From assembly GCA_008360955.1 (NCBI GenBank), contig LUCM01001907.1:62001-126000 (forward strand): 64,000 bases of DNA, given 5' to 3'. A model generated the notes under the pieces. The model made no database searches and was not told the origin of the DNA. It worked only from the letters and a program-made list of their open reading frames with translations. This document shows positions 23,601-37,559 of the stretch, one piece after another. This DNA comes from Fasciolopsis buskii. Its lineage: Eukaryota; Platyhelminthes; Trematoda; Plagiorchiida; Fasciolidae. The position numbers and the translations under genes are program-made. Position 1 is the first letter of the stretch. Each line of letters starts with the position of its first letter.

Positions 23601-26116
23601 GGGCCCTGAGAACTCGAATGGACAAAAGACAACACGACCTGGTTTTCCATTCTTTTTTGGGAACTTTAAAGTATCATTTGTTGGTACACTAAGAAGACAA
23701 TTCGAGTACAGATACGCTTAGACTAGTCACACTGTAGAGAGCTAATTAATTTGACCATGTTTAATGCCCGGATCATAACTGGTCAACCATTCGGGGCTCT
23801 TGGACCTAACCACTCATACGTTTCCTTAACATCCCAACTCTTATACCTAAAAAGTGCTGTATTTAACTACTACTGGGAATAGAAAAGAAGTTTGCTGCTA
23901 TACATTCTCAACTCTCAAACAGGTAGTTTATTATTATTATTGTACGTATAGGCTGAAAAATCATGGGCTCCGATCAATTTGCCGTAAATGAAAGCCGCGA
24001 AATCAGGATGTATAGCCATTAATCCAGAAAAAACTTTGTAGAAAGGAACATCACTGGGGAATACCTCTGCAGAAGGTTCGATTTAAACTTTCGCAATATA
24101 ACCCGCGTGCGGCATCTGATAAATGGCTTCAAACACTCGCCTGAATTTTCCAAACATTGTGTTTTGGCGCCAACCAAGGTCATCCTAACCTACTAGCAAA
24201 ATCATTGTGAACCTTTCGCATCACAGCTTCTTTTTGGGAGGGCCCACCTGGATGATCTTCCGCTCATCTAGTCGCCTTTTTTGCATAGTGCTTTGTAGAA
24301 TGAAGGCAACTGTTAAACCATCAAAATGATCTGGAAATCTTTCGGTTCCGTGTATTTCACAAATCCAGTGTCACGTGAGCAATTTTAAAGCAATAATGTC
24401 TTGTCAAAATGGAACATCTTACTGGTACTGATGACTTTTGAATTGATTGCGAAAGTCGTCAGAATTGTTTACTTGCTGACTGTTCGAAGAAAGCCCCAAA
24501 GTCTCTAACTTATCCGCATGGATAGTCTCCCGGACACGGCTTTTTACAAGTGGACGTCCTGTTGAGTTTCTTCAAACATGACGGAAGACAGAAAATCGAA
24601 CCCTTTAGCCCATGTCAAAATTGCCCCCTCTGAAAGTCTCCACGGCTCCGGATCAAATCTATAGGTGGTCATTATGGGCACACGTACATATGCTGGATGT
24701 CATGACCTCACTTTCCTGCTCTCTGCCGTCCAGTATGCACAATACCAAAGCCGATTGGTACCATCTATGTCCATTGACGGGGAGGCATATTAGGACTGAA
24801 AGTAACCCAGGGAAATACATCTTAATTCCCTCCAATGTACAACTTTCGGACGAGTCAAGTAGTGTTCAAGAGCCACTTAAGTTCGAGGCATCATCTTGCT
24901 ATTAGGCAGTGGAAAGCTAGCATCCATTCTACGTCCCCTCAGGATCGGATCAATTCACGGTCAAAATAGCCGTGATGGAGTCGTACACATAAGGGGTACT
25001 AGGGAGGCAATCGCCGTACGTCGGAAACTGAACCCCGCAAAATGAATGGGTTGTCCTGCTTTCGCGATGGTTCCGCTCCCTTACATCCACACGTACACAG
25101 AGACACACACATACTCACTTGCATGCACAATGCACGTTGTCCATTACTCCAGCAAATAACTGTGTTGAAAATTGAAGCTGTATGGCTAGTCATTCGGTAC
25201 AAGTTTAAAACCTGTAACTAGCTGGAATACTGATACAGGAAAGTGGCAAAGAAAGTCTGTAGACGAAATATGTGCACATTCCGGACCATTCGTCTGAATT
25301 AGTCAGCTACCTATACCGAATGCATATGATGGATTTTGTGGGTAGAAAAAGGAAGTAAGGGGAATTTCCGCACGAATTGCGAAGGATGCAAATGAGCTGG
25401 AAATGTATTCCGATCCCGATGTGAAAAAGCGATTGCAAGGTTTAACGAGATTTTCTAATATGATCGTAATAAATTTAATTGTACAGATCCAAAACAACCT
25501 CAGTTGGCAGAGAAGTGTCACGTGATAGTTAGATAAACTTTAAACATTAACCATTTATTGCTTAATGAATGGTACTGAGGAACGAAATAAGGAGCAAGCC
25601 CTCCTTTCTCAATATAAAACGTCAATTCACGCAGAAGTGGAATGCATTCCTACGGTATGTCTGCGTTAAGAAACTATCTGTAATGAATACAAAAGTTAAA
25701 TTGACATCATTTTCAATAGTGTGTTTCGTATGCAGATGGAAGGACCCAACCATCACCGGAAACAGCCGGTTTCGTTTTATCGCTGGCCCTCAGGCAGACG
25801 TACTCGGTTTTCTTTTCATACATATGCGAAAAATACTAATGAAAGCAAATATTCATACTTTCATACATTCTTTATATATGTTTACCTTGCCTGGCGAAAA
25901 ACTTCCGATGACTTATCATGGAATTTTAAATGGACTCGACAACCATTTACGTTCCCACTGACTTTTGTTACCTTCCATGTATTCGTTGACTTTCTTGTCT
26001 GAATTTGTTACGAATAATGAAAGAAATTCCATGGTGAACCTGTTATGTTGACTAAACTGGGTATTGGTTCGGTTGCTTAATCCTCAGTTTGTGTCTCAAA
26101 GAAATCTCTAAACTGA
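20633..26116. other. No assignable gene or repeat
   Basis: Long AT-leaning stretch. The longest frames (for example 22665-23006 minus, 25569-25961 plus) show no recognisable domain. Small TCTG/TATC repeats occur near 22200. Otherwise nothing was recognised. Confidence 0.4.
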
Positions 26117-26302
26117 AATAATTCACCATGTGATATCATCGCTCAACTCACCATAAAGAAACCATGGAAGCACTGTACAGCTATTTCAACCTTGTTAGAA
26201 ATCGTCAGCAGTGCATATCCACCTCGCCCGAACTGGGACGCGAACTCTGGACGAACGATTGCGAGTCGAACCTCTTAGCCATTACGCTACCAGGCGCGCT
26301 TT
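26117..26302 (-). mobile_element. tRNA-derived SINE, copy 1
   Basis: Read on the minus strand, a tRNA-like head starts near 26302: A box TAGCGTAATGG (full match to TRGYNNANNNG) and B box AGTTCGCGTCC (near match to GGTTCGANTCC) at about tRNA spacing. A body follows to about 26117. The body is repeated on the plus strand at 26488-26575, so the arms form an inverted repeat. An 85-codon plus-strand frame crossing it is an artefact of the SINE. Confidence 0.7.
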
Positions 26303-26487
26303 GAACCGCCTGTTCAACTTCATTCACCACATCATCTTGCACCTATCCGTGACTGATTTGCACGGTTACTGTCCGCTAGCTCAGACCGATCGACCCCTAC
26401 TCATAGATCACTTGTGTGCAGGTAGCCTAAGTACGACCAAGGCTTTCGATATGACCTACACAGCTTGATTACTTGGTACATTTTTTT

Positions 26488-26575
26488 TGATGATTCCTAA
26501 CAAGGATGAAACAACTGTACAGTGCTTCCATGGTTTCTTTATGGTGAGTTGAGCGATCATATCACGGTGAATTAT
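26488..26575 (+). mobile_element. SINE body, copy 2 (inverted, head missing)
   Basis: This 88-bp segment is the reverse complement of 26117-26207, with about nine substitutions and one 2-nt gap; 45 central bases differ at one position. No convincing tRNA head precedes it, so it is a 5'-truncated second insertion facing the first. Confidence 0.7.
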
Positions 26576-26620
26576 TTCATGAAAACATTCAATCTCCTAC
26601 TACTAAAACAAAATCTCTAA

Positions 26621-26621
<1 letters not shown>

Positions 26622-26689
<68 letters not shown>

Positions 26690-26690
26690 G
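26622..26690. repeat. (TTG)23 microsatellite
   Basis: Perfect trinucleotide run starting 46 bp beyond the second SINE arm. It may have grown from a SINE tail. It yields poly-Q and poly-N in minus-strand frames, which are not genes. Confidence 0.95.
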
Positions 26691-29600
26691 GTACAAAGTA
26701 GCGATCGTGTTCCGAGCGGAAAGTAACCGAAGACGAATAACGATGTTTGCTTCCAGTACAAAATTGTAAAATCCATCAAACGATGAGTGCACTTCAACCC
26801 TTTGAAATGTGCTGCTGTCACCCAGTCTGAATTCAAATCATCATCAAACCATGATGGACTAGCCTTATATGCCGGCTGACCGGTACAATATTTACGGTTG
26901 ATTTCGTTACAGGCGAGAACTTCATGCGCTTAGTACCAACCAGAACAGATTCCTCTGTTAACAGACTATCTGCAACCTGTTGTTGTAAAAATCTTTGCAT
27001 GAGGCAGTAAAATATAGAATATTTCACGTTTACATTTCAAACGCCTGGTGAAGAGCAAACACTGGTAATCGGGGACCGAAGAATGATCTATTTTCACGCG
27101 ATTTGATTGTCTTTATTTGAGATAAAAATGGAGTGAAACCCAAACTACATGGATTTCACATATTGTTAAAAGCTTCAGCGAAAATGAACTCTTTCTCGCC
27201 ATAAATCTCGACCCAAAAATATTTTGCCTTTGTTACTAAAGCTCACATGTATCTCACCAAATAGCCGTGATTGCATCCTTGTTTCGGTATCTTAGCGACA
27301 GGTTACCAAAGGAACGAATTGTTTTATTGAGCTTTCTTTTTTATTACAGGATGTTTGACTGAAACGCTGAGCAATGCAACTCCTGGTGGACAATTGGCGT
27401 CATGTTAGCAAGTTTCCTGTCACAACTCTGTAATAATTCGGATCTCGTTAATGTGTACAACTTTTCCTCAAGTGTATTCGCGAATTATCCCTCGTATGGA
27501 TAACTACAGATCATCTACCATAATTTCTTCATACTCGTGAACGGGAGGAATATGCTTCCTCAATGGAAACATCGGCAAGTTCGTTGGCAGTAAATGAAAT
27601 TATTCAAGCTTTTATGACCCTTGATTTTGATCAAGAATGTTCTCGAATTGACCGAGGTCACATTTCTGATCTGTATGATGCATATGGGATCCTTAGTGTA
27701 TACAACCGGTGGCACATCTGTCACTGAACAGACAGTACAGCAGTTTATAGCAGACAAAAAGAAAATGTCATTCGGGACGAATATAAGCATAATGCATAAC
27801 CTTCGAGGGACTTAGGTAAAACGACAGTTTGTAACAGACATGGCCAGTAACCGGACAATCGAAGAACTGGACACATCAAAAAAATAGATTGAGATTAAAA
27901 TTGACAGATTACACGGTGCAATTTGCCGATCCACTGTGTTCGGCAACCGAAATGATGGTGTTTGTGTTAACTGGAGATCTGTTCAGGCCGATGGAAAATG
28001 GTCAGGAGGAGGCCGAACAGAGGTGGAGATGAAGCACTGAGCAAATAATAAAACTTGTTGTCTGAAACCTGGGCTTGGTGAAGACCAAATTTTCTAAGCC
28101 TTGCAAAAACGGCAGCTGCTGATAAACATGGTTGGAGTTTTTCGGCGTAGACGAAATGAAATTAGTACACACAGTCAAAGGAAAATAGTAATGGAAGAAT
28201 GGCGCCAAGTAATAGTAATGAATGTCAAGAAACTAATAATCTGCTTCCCTCTCAAAATAGGCATAACTGATAGTGCTTCGAACTGGCTGTAGCTGGAGAG
28301 AATTGCCACCAGACTAACCGATGGAATTGACAATAAACTCACGGTAAGTGACGTGACAAATAAGGACGGAGGCAAATAAAGAGAACAGGAAATAATTTGA
28401 AGGTTAATATACCAAATACTTACGGCCATGAAAAAACGTTAGCAAATGTACCGTAGCAGTCGGACAAATAGGGTTTGTTCTGTATGCCAACATGAGCGGA
28501 CTGTTTTATTCCTCAAAACTTGCGGCAAATTTGTACATCAACAAACTCGTTCTATAAAAGTGTCATCATAGCCTAGCCGTACGCGGACAATGTGATGATA
28601 TATCATGCATGGGAATCAACCGTTTGTGTACTTAAAGGTGGGGTGGAAAACGCATATAAAACGTGACAACAGACAGCGTGGGATATCCTTAATTGTGGTT
28701 ACCATTAGTTATTTCGTGTCCGTCTTTTTCAAAGATCGTGAGTGATACCAGACATGGTTTGGACAAAATTTGTTGGGTTTATCTATTTGCTTCCTTTAAA
28801 AGAACAAAGTTAAGTTCAAATCTCACGCAATTGCCGCAATTTACAATCGGTATTATTACGTACGGTCAGCCCAGGTACTGCACATGTACAGGTGCTTCAA
28901 TGAGGGTTTTTGAGAGAGAGGGAGAGAGCTTACGCCTGCGTACGTGTCTGTTTGTGCGTGCGTGAATTAGCACATGTGCGATTTTCCGATACCGCTAAGA
29001 ATTATGTGCATTCATGGAAAGTAACAATTTTAGCGGCCGTGGTGATAGATATCAAAGCGTAACATGCGCTATATCGGCAACCCCAGTGTGGAACATGCAA
29101 ACATGACCAAAGAGCCATTCATACACGGAGATTCGTTCAATCTCACACACATATACCTTCTCTCAAGCAAGTGAAAATTGATTACGAACATCTTTCCGAC
29201 ATTCACTCAACATTCATTCATTCAATCATTTATTCCGTAGTCAAGCCAACACAGTACATTAGTACATGTGCGTGCATGAGTGTAACACTTCACAGTCGCG
29301 TATTGAAAATCTAAAAGGTTATAACAAAGTGATCAGATGCCACAGCAGTCAGGAGCTAACTGGAAGCATGCTAGTTTCAACAAGTCTTGTTTCCTCTTTA
29401 TTTACTATAGTCCCTTGTTTTCTCAGTTTTATGGTGAGGGCGTAAAATCTATTCTGGGTATCGGATCTTGATGTGATTCGCACGAAAAAATGTACCAGCT
29501 TTCAGACATCATGTACGCTTAGATCGGGTAGATGTAACGCGAATGATTATTCGGATTACGTCGGCATATTTGCAATCATTGTTTGTGAGAAACGACAGAG

Positions 29601-29691
29601 TTGCGGTAGTTCTATTTGGCGATTGTAAATGAATTCTGTTCGATGGTCCTGGTAAAATATCGAAACCATCTCATGTGATAAAACAATTTAC
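26691..29691. other. No assignable gene or repeat
   Basis: A good acceptor-like site (pyrimidine run, TTACAG, at about 27350 plus) is followed by only about 18 open codons. Nothing else stands out. Confidence 0.35.
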
Positions 29692-29849
29692 CTACAATTG
29701 AAACCAATACAGGTAGTGTTGCCCAAGCAGACTTTATTTCTTTCCCATACACTGCAGTACTTGTCCTACACGACATAACTTCTACCATTCTGTTCACATC
29801 CGGCTTAATGTACAAGAGTATCAATAAGTCATCAGGTATTTTTGGCTTT
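29692..29849 (-). CDS. Candidate internal exon, product unknown
   Basis: A 158-nt segment, open throughout, has an acceptor with a pyrimidine run (TTCTTTCTTAGTCAGTCAG) and the donor GTAG/GTAAAT. It reads KPKIPDDLLILLYIKPDVNR then MVEVMSCRTSTAVYGKEIKS and AWATLPVLVSIV. Composition is ordinary for a soluble protein with a hydrophobic end. No family is recognised. Joining it directly to the candidate exon at 30302-30558 would create a TGA, so the two are not adjacent exons of one transcript as read here. Confidence 0.35.
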
Positions 29850-30301
29850 CTGACTGACTAAGAAAGAACGTCTTTGCAGACGTACTGGTTGTTAGTGTCG
29901 GTGTTTGTGCTTGTGTTTAAATGCCACCGTTTTTTGCATAACAAACAAAACATTTGGGAACAAAAAATCGTGAGCAGTAAATCTTTCCCGGGGTTTCGAA
30001 CAGATCTGTTATTTCTTTGCCCGCGTGGATTTCGATGTAAGGCTAAGATGTCACTCGCAGAGAATCTCATAGCAACTCAACTGACCGCGTAATCTGCTTG
30101 TTGATTGCTTATCCGAGGTGGCCTGTTGTGCTACCGCAATATGCGATTGCTCTTTGCATTTCAGTTGACGTGACACAGGCTGAAGCACAGACACACGCGC
30201 ACACGCTGTTATGCATGCATGCATACACATACGCACATGCACCTAGGCATACGCATATGAGCTCTTTTATTCAGGAACAGAAAAGTATCTAACTGGCTTA
30301 C

Positions 30302-30558
30302 CAACAACAATAGTCCCGTGACAGAACATAAACCGGATATTGACTGTGGAATGGTGAGTTGCCAGTGTGGTCGATCCCCCTCCAACAAAAGTCGGACGAT
30401 TTTGACTCCGTGATAGATTTAAATAGGATTAGAAATCGGCCCTGGGGATTAGCCAGTGATCTTAATTTGACCCCAGCAACAGTCTGCGAAAGAGAACCGC
30501 TTAGATGTTGGCTCATTGTGAATCCCGGACGGAGGAGGCACAATTGCTGAATTGGACA
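30302..30558 (-). CDS. Candidate internal exon, product unknown
   Basis: The segment has 257 nt open in one frame between a strong acceptor (CTTCTTTCCACATTCGCCAG) and the donor TGTTG/GTAAGC. It begins CPIQQLCLLRPGFTMSQHLS and ends SQYPVYVLSRDYCC, phase 0 in, phase 2 out. A second frame is open for 35 codons from the same acceptor and then stops. No domain is recognised. An open stretch of this length has a small but real chance of arising at random. Confidence 0.35.
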
Positions 30559-30559
30559 C

Positions 30560-33500
30560 TGGCGAATGTGGAAAGAAGCGAGAAATGTGAGTAGAAGTAT
30601 GTGAAATGATTTCGAACACTAAGTCATCCCCTTGGGGATTGGTGGCGTTCATGAATGCGATAGGGTAGAGGAAACATGAATTCGGCAGGCTCATAGGAGA
30701 TAAATTGAGTTTATTAGTAGTTTGCTCACTTGAATAAGCCGTTCTAAACAAGAACCGTTTTATAAGAAACAAACAAAACCATTGACATTCGGTTGCGGCC
30801 AGGTTACAGAAAATGAACTCACCGCCCTCTATAATCACGCCACGAAACATAAACGGCAATATCTATAACTAATGAAGGGTCGAACAACCGTCCCGCAGGG
30901 ATACGATTAGATCAACACGATTCCAGATGTTTGAGTTATATAAATGCGAAATATCAGTGATACTTTGTAATAAATGGTCAAAATTGGAGAAGTTTGAAAC
31001 AGAAATATCGGCTTCTTACTAGCTATGCTGAGACAGCGTAATTCTAGTTATTTCTAGTTTATTCAAAATGGAACTGACAGATACTCAGTCTCGTATTTTC
31101 ACCCTAGCTGGGAGACGCATCGCGTCGGACATTTGGATTCGTTCCTCCCTCCAAAAAATTAGGAATAAAAATAAAAAGAAAAATATCTCCGCGGTCTTTC
31201 GGATCGAATGCGTGTGTATGTGTGCATTGTAGACAGATCAAAAAAAGCTTTCATCAACACAGTGCTGAGTTTCGACAGGTGTCGCAATTATTAATTTGAT
31301 ATACCAAAACACACAACTGCATACATCAGTCCAGGTCCAGACATGCACACGTGCAAGCAAAATATTTATTACTAAAATGTGTACATCATACTGACTATCT
31401 CCGTGCGCGTTTTATTGTTGCTCGTTTTTACTAAACAACCTATACGAAATTTCACATATTTATTAATAAATGCATGCGAATTAGACAGTCTACTGCTCAG
31501 GTCCTTCGACACAACTGAATACCCGCGTAATAACAATCAACATAAAAACAAGAACAGAGGTACAGACATATAACAAACGAGTGTAAAATGTATTTGTTTT
31601 GGACTACACCTTAAGACGATTGTACTTGCGAACAAATACTGTGTCAACAAACAAATATGGAACCCCGTGATTGCGCAACCCCACCATTTTGTGGTTTGCA
31701 TTCACGGTAAAGAATGAGCCAGATCAATAATACACCATATTCACATGTGCCTGTGTTCTTGTGTTGTGTGTGTTTGCTTGTGCGTGTTTGCGTGCAATTG
31801 AAAGACGTATTTTTATATACATTTGTAGACATGCCTACTTGGCTGTCCTCCCGAAAAAAACTCCATCCACGTTTCTCATTTTGTTAATATCGGGCTTGCT
31901 ATCTACACTGACAGCGATTAAACTTGTTGAGACCAGCACAATTGGTTTTAAACGAACTGAACCTATTGGACGTGGCTAAGTCATCGTCGAAAGATGGGAG
32001 AAAAAAAAATGAGGTTTGTAGAAAGTCTGGATTTATCGTGAAAACCTTCAGGTTTAATATTTGCGTACAAGGTTTATGAATATCTCCTAAGCTAAATTCG
32101 AAACATTAGCAACAGTTACGCAATTCCTTTCTGGTATTACAAAAAGGAACGTATGTGGTCGGAGAAGTGAAATTTCACAATTATTTGGCCAACAGAAATC
32201 TCCGGCAGATTAACTTTCAGGACAGTCCTCGTCTGATATTCGTTACATTTGCCACGCTAATTTTATGTGTCGAAGATCTATACACGGAATCCTTTATAAG
32301 GTACGGTATGGTATCCAGTTGACCGGACAAAATGTCTCAACTTACCCACATTCATCTACTGTTCACTTATTTAGAGGGGATATGTGGGATTCTAATTTCG
32401 GTTCATGTACTCGCAGGATTTACAAAATTCAACAGCAAATGGCCATAGTTAACAATGGTAATCATACTTTTTTGCCAAACGCCGTTATCTTGATTTTACT
32501 AAGGTTCATTACAGTATCCGTACTATTCCCTTAAAGCATGTTTCACAATAATCAGAGATATAAAGTGAACTCGAATGAGGGATAGCTGTATCTCTTAGTT
32601 TGTGCGGTTCCTCTATCCGAAGCATGTAATCTTTGATCTGCCGGAAGCAAAGTTTGGTTTTTTCGTCGCAGATAAAACAAACTTAAGGTACAGTCATACG
32701 GAAGTCCGATTTTCACAGTTTTCCCTTAATTTGCAGGAGATTAAATCAGCTAATGCGAAAGATCCGTCTATGCACATTTTTCTTCTTTCATCATCGGTTC
32801 AAGCGGAACAGAAGTGGACGGTTTAATTTTGTCCTGGTGCATTTCCACGGGGTTTAGAGCAACATTTTGAATTTTTATCATCCACTTTTTGCGCAATGCG
32901 ATACAGAATTTGATTCGAGCAACGTGAGAACACGTGACCAATCTATTATCCCCGAATCACTGGTTATGGACTGGGGGCACTCGGCTACCGCGACAGTCAT
33001 TAGAGCAATTTAATTACGATCATCGAATAGTCTGTCTCTGTGTGTCTCTGCATCCATGCACCTGTCTGTTCATGTGATTGCGTTGAAATGAACAAATAGC
33101 GTGTGTGATGAATTATTTGGAAATGAAATGCACAGGGAATATATGAGGGCCTATTAATAAAGAAAGTGGTTGTACATTTGTAGCTCGAAACGACACATGA
33201 CGCCGTAGGCCGGCGACTTTGTTAATGCGATTCATTCACATCCATATAAGAATGGCTTGAAACACCACTTCACCGTGCACGAAAGCGAAGTCGGAACGCT
33301 TGCCCCATTGTGTGGACATCAGAAAGTAGAAGAATTTCACCCGGTTCTATGGAGTTGGAAGGTTAAAAATAATTGACTTAGACTGATATCACAGTTGCAG
33401 ATGGGAGGCGTCAGGCTACGAACAAGCACGGAGAGGTAGGACTTTGTTTTGCATAAACTTCAGTTGAACGCGTTGGATTTAATCGTTGCAAGCCACCTTC

Positions 33501-36500
33501 TAAGCTTAAGCCAGGATCTTCTGTTAATCAGTTCCCACTTTTTACTGGAACATGCGGCGTTTGACAGTGACTCAAGTACTTTAAGCTGATTTGATACGGT
33601 TTGTTAGACTGACCATTAGGTCCACCACTGTTTTTATGTAATCCATAGACCACAATGATCGCACAGTCAAAACCAACTGTATTTCTTCGTGGTAAGATCT
33701 GCCATTGCTTGACCGGAAAACTTGGGATTAGTCAAGCAGGTCTGAAGGATACTCAACTGTTAATTTCAGTTCATAAAAAGCTCACGAGTTTGGAAGTTGT
33801 CTGATGTGAGGTTATCGGGCACATTAGTCATTGAAGATGAACGGTCAACAGGATAATCGATGCATTCAATTTTATCAAAGGCAGGAACTAAAATACAAGT
33901 CGAATATTATGCAATACTATAGGATTTCGTGGTAGACTAGAAAGGTAATCGGTGGGCAGAAATGAGTTGGTAACTTGCAAAAGAAATTCCATACCAGAAA
34001 CACCCCGCTACTACTGAGTAAGAATAATATAGCTACTTTCCAGGATGCCATAGCTCATGTGCATCAGTCATTAAGAGACAGATCTCTCATCATTTCAGAA
34101 GTCGTGTCGAGTTTCCGGTGAACAGCGAACAGCAAGAGGCAGCACCGTCGGGAGTTGACGATAACTTGAACCTGGATTGCATGACTAGAGCAGACATGTT
34201 AAAATCAGATTGTTCGGAATACCTCAGTGGCGGGTTTCGAATCGGATCCATAAAGTAGATGATCTGTCAGTCAACAGTTTAAAAGTTAGTAACCGTTGGT
34301 CTATGTTATCTTTGGAACCTTAATATGGAAACTTAAACTTTGGAAGCTTCAGGATGGTATCGCCAACTGCTTTCGAGGAAATGGATTTTACTACGACGTA
34401 AACAATAAAAACTTCTTACTACTTGAGTTACTGACCATATAATCATTCATTGCAAATTTCGATTCTCTTGTTTATTTTATCTTAAGACCGACCGTCTGAT
34501 CGATTCAAGAAGGATGAAAATTAATTTTTCGCATCCTTATGGGAAGACAAGTTTTCCTGGAAGCACGTGACCGATTTCGCTGTTATTGCTACTCGTCATT
34601 TACGAAGACCCGGTACTATGTTATTCAGTCATTCCCGTACATTTACACTCCACAATCTGGTTGGCGCTAGAACCTCATTTGAACCAGTGCAGAGAGCATA
34701 GTTAGTGAGTTCATTCGAGAAGTACGCCTTAATTCGTCCGAGGGTTTTCGTCCGTTAGACAAGGGATGATTGGACGAAAGGCCTTTACGGCGGAACACGC
34801 CACATCCTTCCGGGGAAATTTTATCATTCTATCCATAAACGTATAGTTCATAACTAAATCCAGCACAAGGGAATCCTGTGTTCTCCTTCTGAGGGTTAGC
34901 TCTGTTTAACAGGCAAAATCTTCCCACGAAGTCCCGTGGGATTATTAAATAGACTCACCATCTCTGCAGTCTTTTAATGATTCAAATAAGATTCTAGTGA
35001 ATAGTGGCTTGTAATGCAATGAATCACCTGACATTTCTAGTCGATCGGCTAACCTGTGACACCAAATCAGAGTAGTTAATCTGTTTTAAATTATTGCGTT
35101 GCACTTACAGATGCGTGAAAAGCAAAAAGCCTAAGATTGCACAAAACAATTACTCGTTCCATGCTATGTGACAAAATACATTTTGGAACATGTATGCATG
35201 CAGCCCAATAGCGACCATCTCATTTCTGTTAATATGATGTCAAAGTATACTACAGAAGGTGGACTATGCAACTCCATTAGGTCATGAATTATATGACAAA
35301 AAGAAGGGGATTTGTGATACTATTTCGGGCATACAACTGAACCGGGAAGGTCTCGACCTGGAAAAGCTAACAAAGGTATGCAGAAAGGCTGACGATATGC
35401 CGTTGATACATCGGGTGACCGCTTTTCGAACTCTTGGTTTTGACTGATCAAATGTTCTGTTCAAGGCCCTGGTGATCACGTGGTGATACGAAATTCCTTC
35501 CTATTGCCGATATAATGGTCCACTACTTTGACCACTGCCAACTTAACAAAGGTTGGTAGAAAACAAACGATGTGAACCACATGTATTATTGGCCGTTAAA
35601 GATGAAATGAGAAGAATAATTATTTGCTTATATTAGGAGAACCGCTCGAGATAGTAAAGTATGACCGCCGAAAGAACAAAATAATTGAAACAGAAACTAA
35701 ACACGGTCGTTAAGCCTTCAAATTTTCGTGGAAAAGGCAACACAAATGGATCCCTCAAATGAAAATATGCATCAGCTAACGACAGGCAAAACTTAATACG
35801 ATTCTGAGGTGTTTATTTTATTCCAGTGTCTTGTAAAATTATTCGATCCGTGAGAAGGTTGAGTGACTGCTGAGAGATTGGATAAAAACAATCGGATCGC
35901 TGAATTTGGTGTTTAGGTCTCAAAAGTTTCATCACCAGTAGACGTGAAATCATCAGTGCACTTGCACTGACACATGCATATGTTTACGCTAATTTGACTC
36001 GATCTAACTGCTCAGGTTTTGTACCCAGATGACGTTTAGAAATATTTCCTTGGAGAAATCAACATTCTGAGAGCCGATATATGGAGACAGATAACGAGAG
36101 AGAAAGGGTATCTTAGCATTTGGATGCTAAGCGGACAAAGTTATTCCACGGTTGCCGTGTCGCTGTAGTGAATTAAAAGTTGTAAAAAATTACCTCAGTT
36201 TACTAATATTCTCATACAACAAGTAAAACGAACGACTGTTAGATGACAAAATAGGTGCTAATGTGGTATGCCGCTGGTAGAAAATTTTCTCAAACTTGGA
36301 CGTGAATTCCCAGCATCCGTGCCTAGGGAAATTGATGACTGTTATCGGTTGGTCATTGTGATTGCTTTTGGGCGGGTAAGGTATATGGTTAGAATTCTGT
36401 CATCGACGATGACCTCTTCAGCAACGAGACTGGTCAAAAACCCCTTTGTGATATTAAATATACCATATTTCTAAACCAGTTAAGAAATGCAGCGAAAATC

Positions 36501-37559
36501 GTCTTCATTTACTACAGATTTTGGATGAGTCAAAATTAATTCCGGCGCATTTAGTACCCCAATCGTTAGCTGAATATCAATGAAATATGCTTAGTTGTGG
36601 TGTAGTGTAGTGCCACTGAGAGGCCATTTATGCCGGTTCGTATTGCCGAACCCTTAAAGAGTGAAATAATCTTTTCTGTACGGGTTTTGCAGAACACCAC
36701 TTGGACTGTATCAGTATTCTATGTTTTGCTACACTTCAGCTCTGGATGATTGCAATATAATTGTTGTTAAATCGAACATCACACTAATATTCTGCACAAC
36801 ACCCATTTACCAAGACAACGAAAGCACAGTTTTCTCCCAACATTACTCCAAAAAGATAAGATTAGCAAACTGGCATCGATGACTTGGTTTCATTTACATC
36901 TCTGAGACTATGCATATGAACCACAAGATCTGCTTTCCATGAAAACTCGTTCGTTCGTGATCAAGCAGGAGAATAAATGAATAAACTCGCCATTCTTTAA
37001 AGGGTTTCGGGTACTAATGAGAGTAGTTTCCTCTGGTTCGGGATCAAGCTTCTGTGAGTAAGAAGCTTACGGTCGCATATCTGCAATATGGATACTGCCT
37101 GCACATATTTACGCATGTCATCAAACACTATACCGTCCCGCATGAAGCTAAAATTAGAGATTTTAAAAGTAGCTTTATCTATCTGTGCTCTTCGGGAATT
37201 TCTTCCGTTGCTGGTCCAAATGTCTGTTCATCTATCCACAACAATCCGGAGGGAGATGCCTAACCAAAAGAACAGCTTTTCGAATTACCTATCCTGCCGA
37301 TTCTGTTTTTATCCCAGTCCTGTGGAAACGTTTAATGTTTGTGACAGTCTCAACTAGTAAGACGTGAACATTTTATCAAAATGCCTTTATCCGATCACCT
37401 TCACTTTCTTCGTCCTTTTATTAACTTGGCTAACTGTTTCTAGTCTTTTTCTTCCTGGTTGTTTCCAACGAACCGTAACAGAACACAATAAACTTTCGGT
37501 TTTAGGTTTTGCGATAATTCTTTTTCATTGTTAAAAGATTACTAATTCCGTTGTTTCCA
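30560..37559. other. No assignable gene or repeat
   Basis: Seven kilobases with stops in all frames and no clear repeat boundaries. A 7-bp hairpin (TCCCACG / CGTGGGA) lies at about 34922-34941. A weak tRNA-like reading near 36600-36660 is too degenerate to call. Confidence 0.4.

Noticed and set aside
26589..26836. Poly-Q and poly-N proteins on the minus strand
   Set aside because: Produced entirely by the (TTG)23 microsatellite.
30449..30859. 136-codon minus-strand frame
   Set aside because: Its start contains a possible donor, and its second half is better explained by the spliced exon candidate 30302-30558 in another frame.
36591..36660. tRNA-like reading with GGTTCG
   Set aside because: A and B boxes both too degenerate and no stem pairing.
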